NCBI GenBank assembly: GCA_963792075.1
Contig: CAWBUW010000012.1
Span: forward strand, 2,170,001-2,234,000
Direction of reading: 5' to 3'
Length of the DNA: 64,000 bases
DNA from: CAWBUW01 sp963792075
GTDB taxonomy: Bacteria; Chloroflexota; Anaerolineae; Anaerolineales; UBA4823
In this document: positions 16,464 to 25,318 of the stretch, in pieces
Numbering within the stretch: position 1 is the first letter of the stretch
Layout: the number at the start of each line of letters is the position of its first letter
Made by a program: the position numbers and the translations under genes
Notes under the pieces: generated by a model
Databases searched by the model: none
Seen by the model: only the letters and a program-made list of their open reading frames with translations
Told to the model about the DNA's origin: nothing

Positions 16464-17036
16464 ATGAAACATCACCATGGTCTGGTTGAAGTGATTACCG
16501 GCTCTATGTTCTGCGGGAAAACCGATGAATTGATCCGTCGATTACGCCGAGCAACGATCGCCCGGCAAAATGTACAGGTATTTAAGCCCGTGATTGATAA
16601 CCGTTATTCGGTAGAAAAAGTGATTTCGCACGCGGGGAGTGATTTTGAAGCAGTCCCCATAGAAAAAGCCGAGGAAATTCTGGAGCGAATACAACCTGAG
16701 ACCACGGTCGTAGGGATTGATGAAGCACAGTTTTTTGATCCGGCGGTGATCTGGATCGTGCAGCAGTTGGCTGACCGGGGGGTGCGCGTTATTGTCGCCG
16801 GGTTAGATACAGATTTTAGGGGAGAGCCGTTTGGACCCATGCCGGTTCTGATGTCACAGGCTGAGCGGGTAGATAAGCTGCACGCCATTTGTATGGTGTG
16901 TGGCGAATCTGCTTCGCGCACGCAGCGCTTAGTGAATGGAAAACCGGCGCACTACCATGACCCGATCGTGATCGTGGGCGCCGCGGAACTCTACGAAGCG
17001 CGCTGTCGCGAGCATCACAAAGTGCCTAAAGATTGA
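16464..17036 (+). CDS. tdk: Thymidine kinase
   Basis: 190 aa, type II (bacterial/vaccinia-like). It phosphorylates thymidine with ATP in pyrimidine salvage. The P-loop GSMFCGKT (13-20) has Cys where most have Ser or Ala. VVGIDEAQFFD holds the Walker B/catalytic region, ICMVCGESA the first zinc cysteines, YHDPIVIVGAAELYEARC the substrate lasso and another Cys; the last zinc ligand appears to be His (REHH) instead of the common Cys. GGGGAG precedes the ATG. It is grouped with hpt, so the locus is nucleotide salvage. Confidence 0.95.
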   Translation: MKHHHGLVEVITGSMFCGKTDELIRRLRRATIARQNVQVFKPVIDNRYSVEKVISHAGSDFEAVPIEKAEEILERIQPETTVVGIDEAQFFDPAVIWIVQQLADRGVRVIVAGLDTDFRGEPFGPMPVLMSQAERVDKLHAICMVCGESASRTQRLVNGKPAHYHDPIVIVGAAELYEARCREHHKVPKD

Positions 17037-17096
17037 ATACCCCCCGACTTTTTGAGATGTTGCAATTTATGCAGTAATTGTGATTGTGGAGATAAA

Positions 17097-17654
17097 ATGC
17101 AAGACTACCATGAATTTTTACAGGAAATCCTGATCAACGAAGAAGAGATCCAGAAACGTGTGCTGGACCTGGGAGCACGTATCAGTCGAGATTATAAAGA
17201 TCAGGATTTGTTATTAGTGTGCATTCTGCGTGGGGGTGTGATGTTCTTGACAGATTTAATGCGCCACATCACCACTCCGCACCATTTGGATTTTATGGCG
17301 GTATCGTCGTATGGGGTCGGGGCACGTGCTTCAAGTGGGCAGCCGCGCATTACTTTGGATGTAAACACAGATATTCGCGGACGGAATGTACTCCTGGTGG
17401 AAGATATCATTGACAGCGGGCATACACTCCGAGCCGTGATCGATATCCTATCCACACGCCATCCCAAGAGCTTAAAAACCTGTATATTCCTGGACAAGAA
17501 AGAGCGCCGCGAGGTCTCTGTACCGGTTGATTATGTGGGATTTGTGATCGGAGATAAGTTTGTCTTCGGCTATGGCCTGGACCTGGACGAGTATTACCGG
17601 AACCTGCCTTTTATAGGCACAGTCGCGGCTGAAAAATATAAACCGAAGGGATAA
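17097..17654 (+). CDS. hpt: Hypoxanthine phosphoribosyltransferase
   Basis: 185 aa from ATG 17097, placed after TGGAGA; an in-frame ATG at 17052 would add 15 unrelated residues. It converts hypoxanthine or guanine plus PRPP to IMP or GMP. VCILRGGVMFLTDLMRHI binds pyrophosphate, LLVEDIIDSGHTLRAVIDIL is the PRPP signature with the two acidic residues, and KERREVSVPVDYVGFVIGDK and GYGLDLDEYYRNLP complete the family pattern. It lies 60 bases after tdk. Confidence 0.95.
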   Translation: MQDYHEFLQEILINEEEIQKRVLDLGARISRDYKDQDLLLVCILRGGVMFLTDLMRHITTPHHLDFMAVSSYGVGARASSGQPRITLDVNTDIRGRNVLLVEDIIDSGHTLRAVIDILSTRHPKSLKTCIFLDKKERREVSVPVDYVGFVIGDKFVFGYGLDLDEYYRNLPFIGTVAAEKYKPKG

Positions 17655-17710
17655 TCCGTTTTCCCGGCCAGAGAGACGGCTGGCTGCGGCCTGGCCAGGG
17701 AGGTACTGGT

Positions 17711-19183
17711 TTGTTGCTTACCCAAGAACTTGAAGCCGTGCTGGCGGCGTTGCCTGCGGATATGCCAGTGTACCTGGTGGGTGGGGCCGTGCGTGACCAA
17801 TTGATGGGCCGCACGACACATGACCTGGACCTGGTGCTGCCAGGAAATGTACTGCAAGCAGCCCGACGCGTTGCGAATCGCGTCGGCGCGGCTTATTATC
17901 CCCTGGACGAAGAGCGGGATACTGCCCGCTTGGTGTTCATCCCCGAGGCAGGTCAGCGCCTGGTGATGGATTTTTCTGGTTTTCGGGGAGTGGATCTGGA
18001 AGCAGATCTGCGGGCAAGAGATTTTACAATCAATGCACTTGCGATCGACTTGCGCCAGCCTGACCTGCTGATTGACCCGCTGGGAGGGGCTGTGGATGTG
18101 GCTCAGAAACGCATCCGGCCTTGTTCGTCGCAGACATTTACCGATGATCCCATACGCGTGTTGCGCGCGGTGCGCCAGGCAGTTGAATTTAAGTTCCGGA
18201 TTGTGCCAGAGGGACTCAAATTGATGCGCCAGGCCGCACCATTGTTGACCCGGCCTTCTCCTGAGAGAGTACGGGATGAAATATACCGCATCCTGGATGG
18301 CCGCAGCCCGGCAATTGCGCTGCGCATTTTGGATACAATCGGAGCATTACCGGTTGTGCTGCCAGAGCTGTCTGCTCTGAAAGGAGTAGAACAATCTCCG
18401 CCGCATGTTTCAGATGTATGGGAGCACACACTGAATCTGATCGGCCGGCTGGACGAGGTGTTATCTGTACTTCACACCCGGTATGATCCAGACCAGGCAT
18501 CCAACCTTTTCTTGGGGTTAGCAGTGCTGCGCCTGGGGCGCTATCGAGAACAGATTTCACAGCATCTGGAATCTGGGTTGAGCATGGATCGGTCGTTGCG
18601 GCCGACCTTGTTCCTGGCGGCGTTGTACCATGATATTGCCAAGCCACAAACTCAGCAGCGAGATGAGAATGGCCGCATCCGTTTTTTTGAGCATGATGTG
18701 ATTGGCGCGGAGGTGGCAGCCCGGCGCGGCCGGGAACTGCGCCTGAGTAACGAAGAAGTAGCCCACCTGAAAAAGATTGTGCGCCATCACATGCGCCCGT
18801 TCCTGCTGGGGCATGGTGGGAATATGCCCACTCCGCGCGCCATTTTCCGCTTCTTTCGGGACACCGGCGCGGCAGGAGTGGATATATGCCTGCTGTCAAT
18901 GGCAGATTTGCTGGCTACTCAAGGGGTGAATTTGCCTCAGCAAGAATGGGCCCATCACCTGGATGTGCTGCGCGCACTGCTGGAGGCCTGGTGGGAACGG
19001 AAAACGGAACTGGTGGCTCCGCCAACGCTGGTGGATGGGCATGACTTGATCGAGCGCTTCGGGCTGCCCCCCGGACGGCGCATCGGACAACTGCTGGAAG
19101 CAGTGCGCGAAGCTCAGGCGGAAGGCCAGGTCCGTACAACCGAAGATGCGTATGCTCTGGTCGAGAAGATGCTGACTGAATAA
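17711..19183 (+). CDS. CCA tRNA nucleotidyltransferase / poly(A) polymerase family with HD domain
   Basis: 490 aa. The class II nucleotidyltransferase head has VYLVGGAVRDQLMGR and HDLDLVLPG with the catalytic DxD, then RARDFTINALAIDL and LIDPLGGAVDVAQKRIRP, and the ERVRDEIYRIL neck helix. An HD phosphohydrolase domain follows: FLAALYHDIAKPQTQ and KIVRHHMRPFLL. It would mature or repair tRNA 3' ends, or add A residues; the HD part resembles 2',3'-cyclic phosphatase modules. A TTG start at 17711 is supported by GGGAGG 7 bases upstream. It lies 56 bases after hpt. Confidence 0.9.
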   Translation: MLLTQELEAVLAALPADMPVYLVGGAVRDQLMGRTTHDLDLVLPGNVLQAARRVANRVGAAYYPLDEERDTARLVFIPEAGQRLVMDFSGFRGVDLEADLRARDFTINALAIDLRQPDLLIDPLGGAVDVAQKRIRPCSSQTFTDDPIRVLRAVRQAVEFKFRIVPEGLKLMRQAAPLLTRPSPERVRDEIYRILDGRSPAIALRILDTIGALPVVLPELSALKGVEQSPPHVSDVWEHTLNLIGRLDEVLSVLHTRYDPDQASNLFLGLAVLRLGRYREQISQHLESGLSMDRSLRPTLFLAALYHDIAKPQTQQRDENGRIRFFEHDVIGAEVAARRGRELRLSNEEVAHLKKIVRHHMRPFLLGHGGNMPTPRAIFRFFRDTGAAGVDICLLSMADLLATQGVNLPQQEWAHHLDVLRALLEAWWERKTELVAPPTLVDGHDLIERFGLPPGRRIGQLLEAVREAQAEGQVRTTEDAYALVEKMLTE

Positions 19184-19220
19184 TCTTCTCGCCTGGAAGT
19201 GACTCCTTGCCCTGCATTCT

Positions 19221-19517
19221 TTAGGGGTAGATCTCATCCAGGTAGGGCATGTAGAAGGCTCGGCAGCCCAGTGGATGCGAGCACTCTTCGATGGGCAGGT
19301 GCGGTACCTGATCCTTCGGGTAAGTGCCAACCAGATTGCAGCAAGCAGGACAGGCGCTATCTGGTGCGATTACTACGATATATTTGACGCGCGGGTTGGC
19401 TTGCATCTCTTTCAAGGCTTGGGCCGCAGTTGAGTTTTCCCAATTATCAGCGACACGATCTGCGATATTGAATGCAGCCGGGTCCGGCTGCTTGCTTTCC
19501 TTGCTAGATTGATTCAC
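19221..19517 (-). CDS. Small cysteine-rich conserved protein, function unknown
   Basis: 98 aa, not assigned. A hydrophilic N-terminus is followed by KYIVVIAPDSACPACCNLVG and PIEECSHPLGCRAFY. The four cysteines in CPAC and ECSHPLGC look like a metal site. GTG start at 19517 with AGGAGG 7 bases upstream. It converges on the nucleotidyltransferase gene and is divergent from the sensor kinase operon. Confidence 0.7.
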   Translation of the reverse strand: MNQSSKESKQPDPAAFNIADRVADNWENSTAAQALKEMQANPRVKYIVVIAPDSACPACCNLVGTYPKDQVPHLPIEECSHPLGCRAFYMPYLDEIYP

Positions 19518-19647
19518 GATACTGCCTCCTAGGCGCGCTGCACGCTAAAATATTTTATGTATCCAAAATTTGGAATTCTTAATGACTTTATCGGCCTGAT
19601 TTTAACTTAAGTTTGGATAAGATCAAAGGGTTTCTTTCTTTTCGGGA

Positions 19648-19730
19648 GCACTCAAAAGTTGTTGTAAAAGGGGGTTGTGTGCGGGCGGCGTACGCCGCCC
19701 GCACACAACCCCCTAACAACCTTTTAGTGC
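19648..19730. repeat. Long palindrome, family A copy 2
   Basis: A perfect 46-bp palindrome at 19669-19714 (arms from AGGGGGTTGTG) is extended by imperfect outer arms beginning GCACTCAAAAG and ending CTTTTAGTGC. Its central 32 bases equal those at 15006-15037. It lies between two divergent genes (starts at 19517 and 19784), so it terminates neither. Confidence 0.8.
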
Positions 19731-19749
19731 ATCCTTTTTTCGGAGTGGC

Positions 19750-19778
19750 TTGCATCCTGGGCAAAGTAAGGATATCAT
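19750..19778 (+). promoter_or_regulatory. Promoter of the sensor kinase operon
   Basis: TTGCAT (19750-19755), a 17-base spacer and TATCAT (19773-19778). The -10 box ends 5 bases before the ATG at 19784, so the transcript would be leaderless or nearly so. Confidence 0.45.
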
Positions 19779-19783
19779 AAGGA

Positions 19784-20965
19784 ATGATGGAACCTGCCAC
19801 TTCTGAACCCCTCATGATTAACCCGAAAATTACCTGCCCCTCTTGCGGCCAGGTGATTGATATCCAGGAACGGGTCTGCCCATTTTGCGGCGTGAATTTA
19901 TTCTTCGCCGTTGGTATGGCCGAAGATGCGATCCGTTCCAGACCCAGCGCAGCAAACCCGCAGATTGCACCGGAGATCTTAGTACCGCGCCTGGGAGAAA
20001 TATTGATTGAGCGAGGGGTGTTAACCGAAGCTGATCTGCAGACAGCGCTGGAAAAGTACCGTATGCGATCGACTTCCGGAGGCGGGCGTTTGATCGGTCA
20101 GAAGCTGTTGGAATTAGGACTGGTTGACCGCGAGACTTTGGACCAGGTTGTCACAGAGCAGATCTTGCAGTTGCAGCAAGCGCTGCAGCTTGCGAACCGG
20201 CAGCTTGAACAGCGCGTGTTGGAGCGCACGCAAGATCTACAGCAGGCCTTGAACAAGCTGTCTGAGCTGAATGAGCTTAAGTCGAATTTTATCTCCACAA
20301 TTTCCCATGAGCTGCGTACACCGCTCACTCACTTGAAAGGATATATCACCTTGCTGGCGGATGGGTCTTTGGGGGATTTGAGCGAGGCACAGCAAGAAGC
20401 GATGGATGTGATGGAGCGTGCAGAGGCAAGGCTGGAGCATTTGATCGAGGATTTAATCCAGTTTTCGTTGATTGCGCGCGGCCAGCTTTCATTAAATCTT
20501 AAACCCAACAGCGTCGATATGCTGGTCGGTCCCACTTTTGAGAGGGCGAACAAACTGGCGCGCCCCCGTAATGTTGACATGCGCATAGATATGCCAAACA
20601 AGTTGCCCTTGGTGCGGGTTGATGCAGAAAAAATCGCTTGGGTGCTGTTTCAACTGCAGGATAATGCGATAAAATTTACACCACAGGGTGGGCATGTGGT
20701 GGTAGCTGTAGACGCAGAGGCTGGGTTGGTCACATTCCGCGTGACGGATACGGGAATAGGAATTGCCCCAAACCGGATCAATGAAATCTTCGAACCGTTT
20801 CACCAGTTGGATGGATCGGATAACCGTCCGGCAGGAGGTACTGGGTTAGGACTTGCCTTGGTGAAGCGGATTATCGAGGGGCATAATTCAAAAATCATTG
20901 TACGTTCCGAAATCGGCAAGGGCTCCCAATTTGAGTTTTCCCTGCCCGTATGGACCCAAACATGA
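19784..20965 (+). CDS. Histidine kinase with zinc ribbon and MshEN-like N-terminal domain
   Basis: 393 aa, no transmembrane helix. A zinc ribbon (Cys18, 21, 32, 35) is followed by an MshEN/T2SSE-N-like region (about 67-125): RLGEILIERGVLTEADL, then a second half ending LLELGLVDRETLDQVV. A coiled coil (about 126-165) leads to HisKA with His175 in STISHELRTPLTHLKGY, and a HATPase with QDNAIKFTP, DTGIGI and GTGLGLALV. MshEN modules of secretion ATPases bind c-di-GMP, so ligand sensing is possible; the usual final Gln of the first half is replaced here. The gene overlaps the next kinase by ATGA and heads an operon with a response regulator and CpaF. Confidence 0.85.
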   Translation: MMEPATSEPLMINPKITCPSCGQVIDIQERVCPFCGVNLFFAVGMAEDAIRSRPSAANPQIAPEILVPRLGEILIERGVLTEADLQTALEKYRMRSTSGGGRLIGQKLLELGLVDRETLDQVVTEQILQLQQALQLANRQLEQRVLERTQDLQQALNKLSELNELKSNFISTISHELRTPLTHLKGYITLLADGSLGDLSEAQQEAMDVMERAEARLEHLIEDLIQFSLIARGQLSLNLKPNSVDMLVGPTFERANKLARPRNVDMRIDMPNKLPLVRVDAEKIAWVLFQLQDNAIKFTPQGGHVVVAVDAEAGLVTFRVTDTGIGIAPNRINEIFEPFHQLDGSDNRPAGGTGLGLALVKRIIEGHNSKIIVRSEIGKGSQFEFSLPVWTQT

Positions 20966-22194
20966 CTGAAGTAACCCCAGATACCAGTACACTCAGACCA
21001 CAAGAGTTGGAGGCGGTTTATGCCATCAGCAGCGCTGTGGCGCATTCTGAGCGCCTGGATGTGGCGTTGGATGCAATCCTCCGGCTGACACGCCCGGTAT
21101 TTATTTTCGATAATATCGTGGTGTATACACCGTTGGCCGATCCGGGTCAGGACCTTGAGCCGAGATACGCGCGCGTGATTGGCCGGGGACGTTCCTCTGA
21201 TGGAGACCTGGGATGGGGGGAGGCGGTAGCCATTGAAGTATTGCACAAGGGTCAAGTGGTAACCCAGGAAGAGAAATTATCGGGTTGGGAGAGCGACCGG
21301 TTAAGTCAACGCTACATGTTGGGGCTGCCCTTGCGGGTGGGTGATAAGATGAATGGGGCATTGGTGTTCGGTCGCTTTGGCGGCCCACTGTATACACCCG
21401 AACAAATCCATTTGAGTGAATTTATCGCCACGCATATCGGAGAATTATTGATCCGGCAGCAGTTGGTAGAGCGGATTGCCAGCCTGGAGGCCGAGCGCCG
21501 CCTGCAAAAACTGCAGGAGAATTTTATTGCCACGGTCACGCACGAGCTCTGTACACCGCTCGGTTTTATCAAGGGCTATGCCACCACCCTGCTGCGGGAG
21601 GATACCAACTGGGATTATGCAACACGCAGAGAATTTCTCCAGGTTATAGACGAAGAGTCGGACCGGCTGATGGAATTGATTGATAACTTGTTGGATTCTT
21701 CTCGTCTGCAAACGGGTACCCTGCGCATGCAGATACAGGAAGTGCGTTTGGATGTTTTGCTCCACAACGCCTGCCAGCGGGCTGCTTCGCGCTATTCTGG
21801 GTTGAATGTGCAGATGCACCTGGACGAGGAAGTGGTGCTGTCGGCGGATCCAGCTCGCTTGAGCCAGGTGGTGGATAATCTGTTGGGAAATGCGTATAAA
21901 TACGCGCCGGGTTCCGTGGTGAATGTTACCCTGGAAAAAGATGCAGATCGTATTCACATCCAGGTGCGCGACCAGGGGCCTGGCATAGCCGCAGAGCACC
22001 TGGAGCGCTTGTTTGAGCGTTTTTATCGCGTCCAGGGCAATGGAGTGCGTGGCAGCGGGCTGGGGTTATACATATGTAGAGAAATTATCCATGCACATGG
22101 TGGTGAAATCACTGCCGAGTCTCAATTGGGAGAAGGCACAACCTTTCATATTTACTTGCCTGAAAAGGGGCGGGTTGAGGAGCAGTCCGGATGA
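20962..22194 (+). CDS. GAF-domain histidine kinase
   Basis: 410 aa from ATG 20962, which overlaps the previous stop as ATGA; an ATG at 20950 is possible. A GAF-like sensor domain covers about 10-165, a short coiled coil follows, and HisKA has the phospho-acceptor His in FIATVTHELCTPLGFIKGY, with Cys where HELRTPL is usual. The HATPase has VVDNLLGNAYKYAPG, DQGPGI and GSGLGLYICREI. It is cytoplasmic and overlaps the response regulator by 4 bases, so that regulator is its probable partner. Confidence 0.9.
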   Translation: MTEVTPDTSTLRPQELEAVYAISSAVAHSERLDVALDAILRLTRPVFIFDNIVVYTPLADPGQDLEPRYARVIGRGRSSDGDLGWGEAVAIEVLHKGQVVTQEEKLSGWESDRLSQRYMLGLPLRVGDKMNGALVFGRFGGPLYTPEQIHLSEFIATHIGELLIRQQLVERIASLEAERRLQKLQENFIATVTHELCTPLGFIKGYATTLLREDTNWDYATRREFLQVIDEESDRLMELIDNLLDSSRLQTGTLRMQIQEVRLDVLLHNACQRAASRYSGLNVQMHLDEEVVLSADPARLSQVVDNLLGNAYKYAPGSVVNVTLEKDADRIHIQVRDQGPGIAAEHLERLFERFYRVQGNGVRGSGLGLYICREIIHAHGGEITAESQLGEGTTFHIYLPEKGRVEEQSG

Positions 22195-22889
22195 ATGTAA
22201 AAATCCTCGTTGTAGATGATGAGCCTCGTTACGTGCGGCTGATGGAAGCGAACTTGACGAGTGAGGGATACCAGGTGATCAAGTGTTATGCTGGCCAGGT
22301 GGCCTTGACTTTGATTACTGAGCAGCAGCCCGACCTGGTCCTGCTCGATGTGATGATGCCGGGTCTGGATGGCTTCGCAACCTGTGAACGCATCCGTGAA
22401 TTCTCAAGTGTGCCGGTGATTATGGTCACGGCAAAAGGTGAGGAGCGAGACCGCGTGCGTGGCCTGGATCTGGGTGCGGATGATTATATAGTCAAACCGT
22501 TTGGGGCTTCGGAACTGCTGGCCCGTGTGCGGGCGGTGCTACGCCGTGCCCAGCGGTTGGATACAGGGCTGAATGTACCACCTTTGTTCACTCATGGCGA
22601 CTTACGTATCGACCTGGCACGGGCCGAGGTGTTCCTGGGTGATAAAATGGTGTATCTATCTGCCACGGAATACCGCATTTTATTACAGTTAGCTCATAAT
22701 GTCGGCCAGGCAGTACCCTCTGATACCTTGCTGAAGGACGTTTGGGGGGATGAATACAGTGAAGATAAAGAAATCTTGTGGGTCAGTATTTCAAGGCTGC
22801 GCCAGAAGCTTGAACAAGATCCACGCAACCCCGAACATATTGTTACTCGTTCTGGGGTTGGCTATATCATGCCCCTCACTCCGGAATAA
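22191..22889 (+). CDS. OmpR/PhoB-family response regulator
   Basis: 232 aa. The receiver domain (1-120) has VVDDEPR, the phospho-acceptor Asp53 in LVLLDVMMPGLDG, the switch Thr in VIMVTAK and the Lys in YIVKPFG. A winged-helix DNA-binding domain (about 135-230) has LSATEYRILLQLAHN and WVSISRLRQKLEQDP. It is translationally coupled to the GAF kinase. Targets are unknown; the CpaF gene downstream is a candidate. Confidence 0.95.
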   Translation: MNVKILVVDDEPRYVRLMEANLTSEGYQVIKCYAGQVALTLITEQQPDLVLLDVMMPGLDGFATCERIREFSSVPVIMVTAKGEERDRVRGLDLGADDYIVKPFGASELLARVRAVLRRAQRLDTGLNVPPLFTHGDLRIDLARAEVFLGDKMVYLSATEYRILLQLAHNVGQAVPSDTLLKDVWGDEYSEDKEILWVSISRLRQKLEQDPRNPEHIVTRSGVGYIMPLTPE

Positions 22890-22921
22890 TCCCATGAGCT
22901 GCTGTTAACAAGGAGAAGATA

Positions 22922-23236
22922 ATGGTGATGCATTTTGATGATAAAGGGAAATTCTTTACAGAATACGTCTCAAAACGGTCTGTAGAAGCTGTGATCCAGA
23001 CACTTACTAACCGCATCCACGGTTTTATCTATATCCGCCCAAACGAACGCGTGTCGGACGAATTAAATCGTTCAGAACCGTTCCTGGCGATCACGGACGC
23101 AGAGATCTTTTCTTTGCAAGGGGAGAAGCTGTATTCCTGCGAATTTCTGTCGGTGAACCGAGAGATGATCGTATGGCTGTTGCCGCAAGAAACGAGTGAG
23201 TTTGAAAGCCAGACGCCACAGGGAGGTGAAGTATGA
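22922..23236 (+). CDS. Small conserved protein upstream of CpaF, function unknown
   Basis: 104 aa, no known motif recognised. It looks like a compact alpha/beta or beta-rich fold: FTEYVSKRSVEAVIQ, then IHGFIYIRPNERVSDEL, FLAITDAEIFSLQGE and CEFLSVNREMIVWLLP. AAGGAGAAG precedes the ATG at 22922. Its stop overlaps the start of the CpaF gene, so the two are coupled and a joint role is likely. Confidence 0.7.
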   Translation: MVMHFDDKGKFFTEYVSKRSVEAVIQTLTNRIHGFIYIRPNERVSDELNRSEPFLAITDAEIFSLQGEKLYSCEFLSVNREMIVWLLPQETSEFESQTPQGGEV

Positions 23237-24579
23237 TGAACAATCCGGGGCCTTCTCGACCACAAGCGGCACCGCGGCTTACAAACGAGGATATGATCAA
23301 GCTGCGCGTTTACCTGGCGAATGCAGTCACGCGCGAATTGGAACAAAATGCACCACCTTTGGACCAACGTCCTCAGATGATCCATGATGCTTTGAACCAG
23401 GCATATCAAACCACTCGCCTGAACTTGCCGGAAACGATCCGGCAGCAGATCTTCAAAGATATCGAAGATGAACTTTTGGGCTATGGCCCGATCCAACCGT
23501 TATTGGATGACCCGGATGTAAGCGAAGTGATGGTCAACGGAGCAAAAAAGGTTTACATTGAGCGCAAGGGTAAATTGGTGCGCACCAATGTGACCTTTGA
23601 GGATGATAACCATGTGTTGCGGATCATTGATCGCATTATTTTACCCTTGGGAAGGCGAGTAGACTCGGATACCCCAACGGTGGATGCCCGTTTACCAGAT
23701 GGCTCCCGCGTGAATGCTGTAATCCCCCCTGTGGCGCTGGATGGCCCTACGATCACCATCCGCAAGTTTGGCAAAGGCAAATTGACGGTCGAACAGTTGA
23801 TCCAACTTGGTTCATTAACACCCCAGATGTCCGAATTCTTACGTGCGTGCGTGGTGTCAAAACTCAACATCGTTGTTTCTGGAGGCACGGGCTCTGGTAA
23901 AACCACACTGCTCAATGTGCTCTCGGGATTTATTCCTGAGGAGGAGCGGATCGTAACGATTGAAGACGCCGCGGAACTTCGCTTGAATCAGGAACATGTG
24001 GTGCGCCTGGAGACCAAACCGGCAAACCTGGATGGCCGTGGCCTGGTGACCACGCGTGATCTGGTAAAAAACTCGTTGCGTATGCGGCCTGACCGGATTG
24101 TGGTCGGCGAGTGCCGCGGTGGTGAAACTCTGGATATGTTGCAGGCGATGAACACGGGACACGATGGTTCGTTGACTACCCTGCATGCCAACACGCCTCG
24201 CGATGCTCTCTCCCGTATTGAGACGATGGTTTTGATGTCAGGGATGGATTTACCATTGAAAGTGGTCCGGGAACAAATCGCCGCCGCTGTCGACGTGATT
24301 GTGCAGCAAAGCCGCTTGCGCGATGGCTCCCGCAAAATCACAAACATAACCGAGGTGGTAGGCATGGAAGGCGAGACGGTGGTGTTGACGGATGTATTTA
24401 AGTTCGAGCAATCAGGCGCCTCTACGGATAACAAAGTGGTTGGTGAACTTCGTCCGACCGGGATCCGTCCCCTATTCATGACTCGCCTGGAGGCCGCTGG
24501 TTTCCGGTTGGGACCAGAGGTATTTGGTGCCAGTGTGGCAGATATTCTCTCGCAAAATCGCCGGCGACCTACTCGTTGA
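23233..24579 (+). CDS. cpaF: CpaF/TadA-family secretion ATPase
   Basis: 448 aa. After an N-terminal helical region, DELLGYGPIQPLLDDPDVSE and MVNGAKKVYIERKGK mark the CpaF N-domain. The RecA-like core has Walker A GGTGSGKTT (217-225), the TIEDAAELRL Asp box, GECRGGETLDMLQAM (Walker B) and the His box SLTTLHANT. It would power assembly of a Tad/Flp-type pilus or related complex at the inner face of the membrane. No TadB, TadC, pilin or secretin gene follows, which is unusual. It lies in the operon of two kinases and a response regulator. Confidence 0.93.
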   Translation: MMNNPGPSRPQAAPRLTNEDMIKLRVYLANAVTRELEQNAPPLDQRPQMIHDALNQAYQTTRLNLPETIRQQIFKDIEDELLGYGPIQPLLDDPDVSEVMVNGAKKVYIERKGKLVRTNVTFEDDNHVLRIIDRIILPLGRRVDSDTPTVDARLPDGSRVNAVIPPVALDGPTITIRKFGKGKLTVEQLIQLGSLTPQMSEFLRACVVSKLNIVVSGGTGSGKTTLLNVLSGFIPEEERIVTIEDAAELRLNQEHVVRLETKPANLDGRGLVTTRDLVKNSLRMRPDRIVVGECRGGETLDMLQAMNTGHDGSLTTLHANTPRDALSRIETMVLMSGMDLPLKVVREQIAAAVDVIVQQSRLRDGSRKITNITEVVGMEGETVVLTDVFKFEQSGASTDNKVVGELRPTGIRPLFMTRLEAAGFRLGPEVFGASVADILSQNRRRPTR

Positions 24580-24639
24580 TCCCGTAGCGCACTGAGTTTT
24601 CTTTCAAAGGGGAAGCACCCCCAAAGGAGAAGCAAAGTT

Positions 24640-25317
24640 ATGGTCAGTCCGATATCATTGAAAATCCGTGCCAAGAAGCTGGGAGTGCTTATCAAGGACG
24701 CGCGTACCGCTACAGGCAAAAGTGCTCTGGAATGTGCTCAGGCTATAGGAGTGCCAGAAGAAGTCTACCAGCACTACGAGGCTGGCGATCAGTCTCCCTC
24801 ACTGCCAGAAGTGGAAATGCTGGCCTATTTTTTACAGATCCCGATGGATCACTTCTGGGGAACTGAGGTATTGTCAGGTGAACACAGCCTACGCGAACGT
24901 GTGGATCCCAAGGTTCTACTTGGATTGCGCCAACGCGTGGTAGGTGTCATGCTGCGCAAGGCGCGGCTGGATGCGGGCATGGAGGTAGATGGATTGGCTG
25001 CCAGGACCGGCATCCAGGTAGAACTCATCCGGGCGTATGAATTTGGAGAAAAACCAGTCCCTGTGCCGGAGCTAAATTCGTTGGCGGCAGCGATGGGATT
25101 CCCTACCCATTTTTTTCAGGATAAACGTGGCCCTATTGGAGCCTGGATGCTTGAACAGCATTCGCTGGGCGAATTCAGGAAACTACCTCCGGAGTTACAG
25201 GCTTTTGTATCTAAACCGATCAATCGTCCTTACCTCGAGTTGGCTCAACGCTTGAGCGAAATGTCTGTGGAAAAACTGCGTGCCGTGGCAGAAGGCTTGT
25301 TGGAGATTACACTTTAA
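24640..25317 (+). CDS. Protein with two tandem XRE-type helix-turn-helix domains
   Basis: 225 aa. Two Cro/C1-type HTH units are visible: LGVLIKDARTATGKSALECA with the helix pair through YEAGDQSPSLPEVEML (about 15-65), and VGVMLRKARLDAGMEVDGLA through AYEFGEKPVPVPELNSLAAA (about 98-150). The C-terminal 60 residues are helical. Two HTH units in one chain suggest binding of a split or direct-repeat operator. AAAGGAG precedes the ATG. Downstream of cpaF by 60 bases and nearly touching the TPR gene. Confidence 0.82.
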   Translation: MVSPISLKIRAKKLGVLIKDARTATGKSALECAQAIGVPEEVYQHYEAGDQSPSLPEVEMLAYFLQIPMDHFWGTEVLSGEHSLRERVDPKVLLGLRQRVVGVMLRKARLDAGMEVDGLAARTGIQVELIRAYEFGEKPVPVPELNSLAAAMGFPTHFFQDKRGPIGAWMLEQHSLGEFRKLPPELQAFVSKPINRPYLELAQRLSEMSVEKLRAVAEGLLEITL

Positions 25318-25318
25318 T

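Noticed and set aside
17201..17497. Small antisense frames over hpt and tdk
   Set aside because: They mirror conserved coding sequence and have no start signals.
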